NCBI GenBank assembly: GCA_000436695.1
Contig: HF992624.1
Location: 24,531 to 34,937, forward strand
Length of the DNA stretch: 10,407 nucleotides
Origin: Prevotella sp. CAG:1185
GTDB taxonomy: Bacteria; Bacteroidota; Bacteroidia; Bacteroidales; Bacteroidaceae
Direction: 5' to 3'
Below, one piece after another: positions 1 to 6,130 of this stretch. The notes beneath the pieces were generated by a model that did no database searches, was not told where the DNA came from, and was given only the letters and a program-made list of their open reading frames with translations. Within the stretch, counting starts at the first letter, position 1; every line of letters starts with the position of its first letter. A program made the translations under genes and the position numbers.

Positions 1-1
1 G

Positions 2-391
2 AGCACACATTCGTCTCTTTGGATTAAAAACATACCAGGCACAGAACTGCTCAACGACGACAACCCCACAATCCGGATTATAGACGGCAAGGCTTATGCC
101 TACGGCACTCCGTGGAGCGGTAAGACGCCTTGTTATAAAAATATGTCTTTCCCTATCGGCGGTATGGTGCGGTTGAGGCAGGCGGCACAGAATATTTTTT
201 ATAAGCAGTATGGCGTTGATGCCTTTCTTGCCATATATCCCGGATGTTCCGTGATAGTCAGCGATTATATGCTGCGCAATATGCTCTACGACACACTGGC
301 TGTTTTGGCAGAGATTGTTACAGTAGGAATTATGGAATGTCTGCCCGACAGGGACGCGGCGCTTACGTGTTATGAATCATTTACGAACTAA
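2..391 (+). CDS. HPr-kinase/PEPCK-like protein, 5'-truncated
   Basis: Only the last 129 codons are in the window; the reading frame is open from base 2, so the true start lies upstream. The visible part carries a YGTPWSGKTPCY segment followed by a PIGGMVRLRQAAQN stretch. I recognise this pattern from Bacteroidales proteins usually labelled HPr kinase-like or phosphoenolpyruvate carboxykinase-like, where it lies C-terminal to the nucleotide-binding P-loop. The P-loop itself would be in the missing part, so ATP binding cannot be judged here. True HprK phosphorylates a serine of HPr; these relatives have no settled substrate, and I infer only a kinase-like fold. The product looks cytosolic, with no signal or membrane segment visible. 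It ends 28 bases before the Wza-type gene, which suggests co-transcription with the polysaccharide exporter. The internal ATG at 143 is not the start, because the conserved motif begins before it. Confidence 0.65.
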   Translation, partial: STHSSLWIKNIPGTELLNDDNPTIRIIDGKAYAYGTPWSGKTPCYKNMSFPIGGMVRLRQAAQNIFYKQYGVDAFLAIYPGCSVIVSDYMLRNMLYDTLAVLAEIVTVGIMECLPDRDAALTCYESFTN

Positions 392-419
392 AACATAAGA
401 ACAGATAAAACAAAAAAAA

Positions 420-1211
420 ATGAGCAAAAACTTTTTATGGGCAAGTCTTCTTGCCGTGTTGATTTTTACATCTTGCGCGTCGCGAAAGAATTTCGTCTAT
501 CTGCAAGATATGGAGATGGGAACAAAGTATCCTATCGCTACAAAGTATGAGGCTGTCATACACGACGATGACCGTCTGAGCATCACCGTCAGCAGTAAGA
601 ACCCTGAGCTGGCCATTCCGTTCAACATCAGCGGAGGCTCCGTTCAGGTAGGCAATGACGGCAGTGTTTCGGCTGCTGCAGCTGGCAGTGTCAAGCAGAG
701 CGGCTATCGTGTCGATGTTGACGGCAACATTGACTTTCCTATTCTTGGCAAGATTCATGTTGCAGGCATGACCGTCAACGATGTCAAACAGCTGATAAGA
801 GAAAAAATTATTGCAGGCAACTATATCAGCGACCCTATTGTGTCTATCGAGTTTCTCAACTTTAAGTACACCGTGCTGGGAGCAGTCGGACGCAACGGCA
901 CTTTCACTGCCAACGGCGACCGTGTAACGCTGCTTGAGGCGATAGCCAACGCAGGCGACCTGAGCGCAAAGGCACAGACTAACCGTGTGGCTGTGATAAG
1001 AGAAATCAACGGTGAGAGACAAATGTTCATGCACGATCTTACGAGCAAGGACATCTTTGAGTCGCCATGTTTCTACCTTCAGCAGAACGACATCGTGTAT
1101 GTAGAACCTAAATATCGTAAGAAGGACACCGAAGACCGCGGATGGCAGATAGGTACTACAGTGCTTTCAGCCATTACAGCAGTTTGTTCAATTCTCTGGG
1201 CTATCAAGTAA
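420..1211 (+). CDS. Wza-type polysaccharide export outer-membrane lipoprotein
   Basis: This 263-residue protein belongs to the polysaccharide biosynthesis/export (Wza/BexD) family, which forms the outer-membrane exit channel for capsule or exopolysaccharide. A lipoprotein signal peptide ends in a lipobox FTSC with Cys19 as the predicted lipidated residue. The export domain runs from about residue 40 to 135 and includes the typical DGNIDFPILGKIHVAG strand pattern (from D101) and a following helix. A soluble-ligand-binding beta-grasp (SLBB) repeat starts near Y150 (YTVLGAVGRNGTF). A hydrophobic segment at about 244-262 fits the C-terminal membrane-crossing helix of the family. It is shorter than E. 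coli Wza, with one clear SLBB repeat, as is usual in Bacteroidota. The ATG follows an A-rich stretch rather than a Shine-Dalgarno. The partner Wzc-type gene follows after 24 bases, the classic export pair. Confidence 0.92.
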   Translation: MSKNFLWASLLAVLIFTSCASRKNFVYLQDMEMGTKYPIATKYEAVIHDDDRLSITVSSKNPELAIPFNISGGSVQVGNDGSVSAAAAGSVKQSGYRVDVDGNIDFPILGKIHVAGMTVNDVKQLIREKIIAGNYISDPIVSIEFLNFKYTVLGAVGRNGTFTANGDRVTLLEAIANAGDLSAKAQTNRVAVIREINGERQMFMHDLTSKDIFESPCFYLQQNDIVYVEPKYRKKDTEDRGWQIGTTVLSAITAVCSILWAIK

Positions 1212-1235
1212 AAAAATATCATCTTATAAAGTTTT

Positions 1236-3584
1236 ATGCAAACCAACAATTCTCTAAAAAACGATCAGAGTGTCAATTTAGTCGACCTGCTCGTTTATTT
1301 GGCTTCAAAGTGGAAATGGTTTCTTGTTTCCATTGTTGTATGCGTCGGAATAGCATGGTATAAGTATGCACGTGCGCCGTTCGTATATTTCCGTTCGGCT
1401 ACGATTATCATCAAAGACCCTTCCAACAAGACCGCAACGTCGGGTCTCGACCGCTTTGACAACATTATCAACAAGACCAATGTCGCCAACGAGATTCTTC
1501 AGTTCCGCTCAAAGAAACTGATGCAGGAGGTGGTTCAGCGCGTTCATGCCGACGTGAGCTATCAGATTGAGGACGGCCTGCGCACCAACGAGCTTTACAC
1601 TCAGTCGCCTATGCTTATACGCTTTCTCGACGTTATGCCCGAGCAGAGCATAAGCCTCGTAATGACGCCGAAGAACCGCAACACCGTAGAGCTGTCTGAC
1701 ATTTCCGGGGTTAATGCCTCGAAGCCGAGTTACACGGTGAAGATTAACGAAACCGTTACTCTGGCCAAGGGCGTGCGTGTGGTGGTGACGCGCACCAACT
1801 TTTACAACACCTCATGGGTTGACCAGCCTATACAGGTGAGCAAGCGCCCGCTCAATTCGGTTGTCAACTATTACAGATCGGTGTTCGGCATTGAGCAGGA
1901 GGATGAGGAGTCGTCTATCCTTACCCTGTCGCTGAAGGACAATTCGGCTTCGCGTGCAGAAGATGTGCTCAACATGCTCATAACGGTCTACAATGAGGAA
2001 GCCATCAAGGATAAGAACCAGGTGGCTGTCAACACTGCTAACTTTATCAGCGAACGACTGATAATAATCGAGAATGAGCTGGGCCACGTAGAGTCAAACC
2101 TCGAGTCGTACAAGCAGCGCAACCAGGTGGTTGACATCTCTTCTTCTGCCAACATGTATATGAACGAGTCGCAGAAGTATAATGCCGACGCGCTGGAGCT
2201 GGAGACTCAGTTGCGCCTTGCACGCTTCATTAAGGAATATCTGACCAATCCTTCAAAGGAGACCGACCTCATACCGGCAAACACCGGCATCGGTGACATG
2301 AACATCGAAAATCAGATCAGCCTCTATAACAGCACCAAACTGAAGCGCGACAGGCTGATTGATGACAGCAGCGAGAACAACCCCGTGGTGCAGGAGCTTA
2401 ACAATTCGCTCCACGCCATGAAGCAGAACATCATACGTGCCGTCGACAACATGATTGTGAGTCTTAACGTGAAGCGCATTGACGCGCAGAACCGCGAGAT
2501 GAGAGCGCAAAACCGCGTTACGTCGATACCTCGCAAGGAGCGTCAGATTCTGTCTATCGAGCGTCAGCAGAAAATCAAGGAGGCGCTTTACCTCTTCCTG
2601 CTCAACAAGCGTGAGGAGAACGCACTGTCGCAGGCAATGGCCGACAACAACGCCCGCGTGATTGACAGCGCCGACGGCAGCGGTTCGCCCATTGCTCCGC
2701 AGCGCAACCGCATAATGTTGCTGGGTCTGCTCATCGGTATAGCCCTGCCCGGTGTGGGATGGCTGCTTGTGCTCTTCATGGACACTCGCGTTCACGGACG
2801 CAAGGATGTTGAGAAGGTGCTTAGCGTGCCGTTCCTCGGTGAGATTCCTATCGACAAGGAGACAGAGCGCAGCCAGCACCGTTATCCGCTCATTCAGCCC
2901 GATGACGACAGCGTGGTGTCTGAGGCATTCCGCATTCTGCGCACCAACATGTCGTTTATGTCGAAGAAGGATCATCCCACTCAGGTTATCACCTTCACCT
3001 CGTTCAACGAAGGCGCCGGAAAGACATTCATCTCATGCAATCTGGCAATGAGCTTCGTACTGGCTAAGAAGAAGGTGATTATGGTTGACCTCGACATCCG
3101 TAAGGCAACGCTGAGCCGCCATTTCGGTGACCACCGCAACGGCGTGACCAACTATCTGGCTGACCCGACAACGACGCTCGATGACATAATACGCCATCAG
3201 GACACATTCGACCTTATTCCGTCGGGCGAGATTGCTCCTAACCCGGCAGAGCTGCTCATGGACAGCAGACTCGACCAGCTTATAGACGAACTGCGCAAGC
3301 GCTACGACATAATAATTGCCGACAACGTGCCTATGGGCATCATTGCCGACGCAAGCATCGTCAACCGTATAGCCGACCTGACAATATTCGTAGTGCGTGC
3401 CGGCAAACTCGACCGCAGACAGCTTCCTGACATCGAGGCTCTATATGAGGACAAGAAGCTCAAGAACATGGCCTTGGTGCTCAACGGCGTAGATCCAGAC
3501 CGTCGCGGTTATGGCTATGGTTACGGCTACGGTTATGGCTACGGTTATGGTTACGGCAAGAACGGAAAAAAGAAGAAAAAGTGA
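1236..3584 (+). CDS. Wzc-type polysaccharide co-polymerase / tyrosine autokinase
   Basis: This 782-residue inner-membrane protein combines a chain-length/co-polymerase part with a cytoplasmic bacterial tyrosine kinase (BY-kinase). It controls polymerisation and export of surface polysaccharide together with the Wza-type lipoprotein encoded just upstream. In order there is a first membrane helix at about 28-43, a Wzz-like periplasmic domain, a helical and probably coiled-coil region (about 265-440), a GNVR-type segment around 430-470 (IPRKERQIL), and a second membrane helix at about 493-515. The kinase domain has Walker A at 593-597 (GAGKT), Walker A' at 614-622 (VIMVDLDIR) and Walker B at 692-699 (IIIADNVP). 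The usual DTPP after Walker B reads DNVP here, a variant I believe is common in Prevotella-type homologues. The C-terminus is eight Gly-Tyr pairs followed by KNGKKKKK. These tyrosines are the likely autophosphorylation sites, by analogy with the tyrosine clusters of other BY-kinases. Confidence 0.95.
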   Translation: MQTNNSLKNDQSVNLVDLLVYLASKWKWFLVSIVVCVGIAWYKYARAPFVYFRSATIIIKDPSNKTATSGLDRFDNIINKTNVANEILQFRSKKLMQEVVQRVHADVSYQIEDGLRTNELYTQSPMLIRFLDVMPEQSISLVMTPKNRNTVELSDISGVNASKPSYTVKINETVTLAKGVRVVVTRTNFYNTSWVDQPIQVSKRPLNSVVNYYRSVFGIEQEDEESSILTLSLKDNSASRAEDVLNMLITVYNEEAIKDKNQVAVNTANFISERLIIIENELGHVESNLESYKQRNQVVDISSSANMYMNESQKYNADALELETQLRLARFIKEYLTNPSKETDLIPANTGIGDMNIENQISLYNSTKLKRDRLIDDSSENNPVVQELNNSLHAMKQNIIRAVDNMIVSLNVKRIDAQNREMRAQNRVTSIPRKERQILSIERQQKIKEALYLFLLNKREENALSQAMADNNARVIDSADGSGSPIAPQRNRIMLLGLLIGIALPGVGWLLVLFMDTRVHGRKDVEKVLSVPFLGEIPIDKETERSQHRYPLIQPDDDSVVSEAFRILRTNMSFMSKKDHPTQVITFTSFNEGAGKTFISCNLAMSFVLAKKKVIMVDLDIRKATLSRHFGDHRNGVTNYLADPTTTLDDIIRHQDTFDLIPSGEIAPNPAELLMDSRLDQLIDELRKRYDIIIADNVPMGIIADASIVNRIADLTIFVVRAGKLDRRQLPDIEALYEDKKLKNMALVLNGVDPDRRGYGYGYGYGYGYGYGYGKNGKKKKK
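3507..3554 (+). repeat. (Gly-Tyr)x8 hexanucleotide repeat in the Wzc tail
   Basis: Eight successive GGY-TAY codon pairs encode Gly-Tyr repeats at residues 758-773 of the Wzc-type kinase. The third bases vary irregularly between T and C, so the DNA is an imperfect 6-base repeat while the peptide repeat is perfect. Gain or loss of a 6-base unit would keep the reading frame and change the number of tyrosines. The tail is followed by a polylysine end. Confidence 0.9.
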
Positions 3585-3601
3585 GATTCTCAAACTATAG
3601 T

Positions 3602-3618
3602 TTAATTATTAAAAATTT
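3602..3618 (+). promoter_or_regulatory. A/T-rich leader element, copy 1 (translation start region)
   Basis: TTAATTATTAAAAATTT lies 7 bases before the ATG of the 65-residue protein and matches the element before the next gene at 16 of 17 positions. Bacteroidota commonly use A/T-rich start regions in place of a Shine-Dalgarno, so a role in translation initiation is the likely reading. It also helps fix the start at 3626. Confidence 0.5.
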
Positions 3619-3625
3619 TATTGCA

Positions 3626-3823
3626 ATGAAAAAAGAACAGAAAGAAAAGTATGAGTCTCCGTCAACCCGGAAGACTCAGGTAAACCTGGAAAACGGGTTT
3701 ATGTCGGCTTCTGTGTTTGAAGATGGAACCGAAAACGCTAAGGGCGTTACCATTGAAGAGCACGGATTTGCTAATCCTGGCGCAGAATGGGAAGGTGATT
3801 ATTCAGAAAGTACTTGGGATTAA
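3626..3823 (+). CDS. small charge-polarised protein of unknown function (65 aa)
   Basis: I do not recognise a named family, though short proteins starting like MKK-x-YxSPxT-x-K with an acidic end are often seen in Bacteroidales beside fimbrillin-like genes. No signal peptide, membrane helix or cysteine is present. The first 16 residues are basic (five Lys, one Arg). The last 36 residues hold ten Asp/Glu against one Lys and end in YSESTWD. The middle has a short hydrophobic stretch (GFMSASVF). The ATG at 3626 is preferred because it follows the same A/T-rich leader that precedes the next gene. The longer reading from GTG 3581 would overlap the Wzc stop and lacks such a leader. The gene lies 41 bases after the Wzc-type gene and 18 bases before the fimbrillin/PI-PLC-like lipoprotein. 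A chaperone-like partner, a regulator or a secreted or processed peptide are all possible; none is shown. Confidence 0.72.
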   Translation: MKKEQKEKYESPSTRKTQVNLENGFMSASVFEDGTENAKGVTIEEHGFANPGAEWEGDYSESTWD

Positions 3824-3836
3824 TAATTAAAAATTT
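3820..3836 (+). promoter_or_regulatory. A/T-rich leader element, copy 2 (translation start region)
   Basis: TTAATAATTAAAAATTT overlaps the stop codon of the 65-residue protein gene and sits 5 bases before the ATG at 3842. It differs from copy 1 at a single position. The overlap leaves little room for a separate promoter, so the two genes are probably read from one transcript and this element acts in translation initiation. Confidence 0.5.
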
Positions 3837-3841
3837 AAATT

Positions 3842-6055
3842 ATGAAGAAGAACATATTTTTAATAGCAGGCATAGCACTTACTGCTATGCTTAGCGGTTG
3901 TGCAGATGAAAATCTGGACAATACCGTTAAAAATCCCGTTAAGTCGGGTGAGGAAATTATGTTCGGGTCTAGATTATCTGGTGATGCTGATGTGATTGAG
4001 GCAAAGCCGGGAACCCGAACTGTTTATGGAGACCGTAATGAAAACGGAGTCCCCGTATATTGGGAGGCTAATGGCACCGATGAGATTGCTATATTCTGTA
4101 ATCAAGCATCGCAGCCAGCAAGTCATCTTGTAAATTACAAGATAACGCCCGACGAAACAGACCATGCAAAAGCTGCAACTGTTGCAAAAGTGAACCCAAG
4201 TGAAGCCGGTCTGCAATGGGGAGATGTTGATACTGAGCACAGATTTTATGCTTTCTATCCGGCAAGTGCAGTAGAAGGTTCTGTAGAAGAGGATCAGACA
4301 GGAAAAATTACTGCCAATATTCCTGTTACACAGCAGGTACAGGAATGGAGAAAAGGTACATTCGAAAGTTCTGACACAGAATTTAATGGTAAAACCGTTT
4401 ATTTCGGACTTCCGAATATGGATTATGCCTATATGTATGCTTATAATGCCGTAACACCTTCGGAGGTAAATAAGAGTCAAGCCATTAATTTGCAATTCCA
4501 TAATTTGGTAACAGTGCTTGATATCACTGTGCAGGGCCCATCGTCTGGTACTGCTACAATTACCAATATTAATGTGGACGCGATTGAAGGTGAAGAGCCT
4601 ATTCTTACGGGTGATTTTACATGTAATATCCGAAATGCAAGTACCGGAGAAGGTGCAGTAGCCACTTGTGAGCCGGTTGGTGACTTCAACGAGGAGCGTG
4701 GACGTATTTCTATTCCTTGCTATGATAAGAAAACCGGTCAGTTCATTCAGCTTGGTCCAAATGAGCTTCTTAACGTAAAGGCTTATATCATTCCACAAGA
4801 CAAAAATACTGTAACTAAACGTACTCTTCGTGTTACGGTGTCTTTGCTGAATGGTGCTCCTTGCAGGAAGACTTTGCAGACAGCGGATGTTACTCCACAC
4901 AAAATCAACCGTGTTATTCTTCCTCCATTGGAAATTGGAGGCACAAACTATTGGATGAGTTCACTTGACCCGAATATCTATGTGTCAGAGCTTTCATTGC
5001 CAGGCAGCAAAATGTCTTATTTGACAAGTGCTAATGGAGCCGATATAGTTTATCAGAATGCAACTATCAAAGAGCAGTTGTTGGATGGTGTTCGTGCCTT
5101 TATTTTCCATACACAACGAATGTATAATGGCGAACTTCGTATATCTGTAAATGGAAGCCCATTGAGTACAACCCTAAAGGGGGCGTTGGCAGAAATTGCC
5201 ACATTCTTGAAAGATGCTGAGAAACAGGGTAAAAAACAGGAAACTGCTTTCGTGTTAGTTACTTATAGTGGAGGAAATGGATCTGAAAAAGATTGGATGA
5301 CAGCTCTGCAAAAAACGGTAAATGAATGTGCCGGCGATTATGATACTTATAGAATATTTGACAAGGAAATGACGCCGGATGTTACTTTGGGAGATGTAGC
5401 TGGACAAATTATATTGAAAGCAAACTATAATAGCGCTGATATGATTGCTGGGGCAGGAACAGCTCCGCTGATGTACACATTATGGGAAAAACCTTATGTT
5501 GAAGGCGGTCTGCAAATGACGTGGGGAAATCCGAATAGCGCTGCAAAGCTACACTGGTTGTATCAGGAGGTAACCTCTGTCAAAGATGATAGTAGAGGTT
5601 GTGGACATGGAAGTGCAGAAGCAACGAAAGACGAGAAAATATCATATATAAAGAAAATTTTCCAAGAAAGTGTTACTGCTTATAAAAATGATACTTCTCA
5701 TAAGACATGGTTTATGAACGACTTGGGCGGTTATTATTTCTATCAAACAGAAGGTCTTTTTGGTTGGCATACTGACCATGAAGATCCAGAAGGACTTGCT
5801 ACAGATATGAATAATTTGGGTGTAAGTGAACTTCAGAACCGTGCTGAAAATGCCGGATTGGGATTAGTTTATATGAACTTTGCTGATAAACAGGCAGACT
5901 CTGGTGCTAAATACAAGAGCGACTGGCTGATTCAGACAATTATCGACAACAACTTTAAGTTCGCGTTGCGTAAGAAAGGCTCAAGCACGACGCCTTCATC
6001 AAAATACAATGCCACTTATTCAAATGGCGGAAATGCCGTTGGTTGGGATAAGTAA
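3842..6055 (+). CDS. fimbrillin-like / PI-PLC-like fusion lipoprotein, probable pseudoenzyme
   Basis: This is a 737-residue lipoprotein with lipobox LSGC and Cys20. Residues about 35-365 resemble the fimbrillin-like (Mfa/FimA-type) domains of Bacteroidales: RTVYGD, then VYWEANGTDEIAIF, then long beta-rich stretches. From about W371 to the end the order of motifs follows the phosphatidylinositol-specific phospholipase C barrel: WMSSLDPN, LSLPGS, IKEQLLDGVRAF, NGELRI, a LKGALAEIATFL helix, and near the end GLVYMNF followed by LIQTIIDNN. The catalytic positions look altered. The GTHDS-type motif reads GSKMS (K390, M391), the DIR-type motif reads IFH (421-423), and the second histidine position reads VNG (N437). 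I infer a surface or periplasmic lipoprotein whose barrel no longer cleaves phosphoinositides and may bind a ligand or use other chemistry. The gene is noticeably A/T-richer than its neighbours (38% G+C in bases 5221-5280 against 57% in 2761-2820). Confidence 0.75.
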   Translation: MKKNIFLIAGIALTAMLSGCADENLDNTVKNPVKSGEEIMFGSRLSGDADVIEAKPGTRTVYGDRNENGVPVYWEANGTDEIAIFCNQASQPASHLVNYKITPDETDHAKAATVAKVNPSEAGLQWGDVDTEHRFYAFYPASAVEGSVEEDQTGKITANIPVTQQVQEWRKGTFESSDTEFNGKTVYFGLPNMDYAYMYAYNAVTPSEVNKSQAINLQFHNLVTVLDITVQGPSSGTATITNINVDAIEGEEPILTGDFTCNIRNASTGEGAVATCEPVGDFNEERGRISIPCYDKKTGQFIQLGPNELLNVKAYIIPQDKNTVTKRTLRVTVSLLNGAPCRKTLQTADVTPHKINRVILPPLEIGGTNYWMSSLDPNIYVSELSLPGSKMSYLTSANGADIVYQNATIKEQLLDGVRAFIFHTQRMYNGELRISVNGSPLSTTLKGALAEIATFLKDAEKQGKKQETAFVLVTYSGGNGSEKDWMTALQKTVNECAGDYDTYRIFDKEMTPDVTLGDVAGQIILKANYNSADMIAGAGTAPLMYTLWEKPYVEGGLQMTWGNPNSAAKLHWLYQEVTSVKDDSRGCGHGSAEATKDEKISYIKKIFQESVTAYKNDTSHKTWFMNDLGGYYFYQTEGLFGWHTDHEDPEGLATDMNNLGVSELQNRAENAGLGLVYMNFADKQADSGAKYKSDWLIQTIIDNNFKFALRKKGSSTTPSSKYNATYSNGGNAVGWDK

Positions 6056-6061
6056 TCACTA

Positions 6062-6109
6062 TTGACAATGAAACTTTCGCTGAAAGACTCAGCGAAAGTT
6101 CATTGTTGA
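6062..6109 (+). other. strong intergenic hairpin without U-tract
   Basis: In the 75-base gap between the two fimbrillin-fusion genes, AACTTTCGCTGA (6072-6083) and TCAGCGAAAGTT (6089-6100) form a perfect 12-bp stem with loop AAGAC. Past a one-base bulge at A6071, CAATG pairs with CATTG and four further pairs (two of them G-U) extend it to about 21 bp. An A-rich run follows instead of a T-tract on the + strand, and none is seen on the other side either. It could be an attenuator, an mRNA-stabilising end or a partial terminator separating expression of the two genes; the sequence does not decide. Confidence 0.6.
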
Positions 6110-6130
6110 AAAATGTATCATATAAGATAA

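Noticed and set aside
143..391. Complete 82-residue gene starting at ATG 143
   Set aside because: The frame is open to the window edge and the conserved YGTPWSGKTP motif lies before this ATG, so the gene is a truncated longer one.
435..1034. 199-codon open frame on the minus strand
   Set aside because: It lies opposite the Wza-type gene, which has a lipobox and clear family motifs. The minus-strand product has no recognisable domain.
2253..2975. 240-codon open frame on the minus strand
   Set aside because: Opposite the Wzc-type gene across its coiled coil and second membrane helix. The composition is that of a shadow frame and there is no start context.
3581..3823. Longer reading of the small protein from GTG 3581
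   Set aside because: It overlaps the stop of the Wzc-type gene, and the shared A/T-rich leader stands before ATG 3626, where the typical MKK start lies.
3974..4900. 308-codon open frame on the minus strand
   Set aside because: Opposite the fimbrillin-like domain, Cys- and Ile-rich with no family pattern. The + strand gene explains the region.
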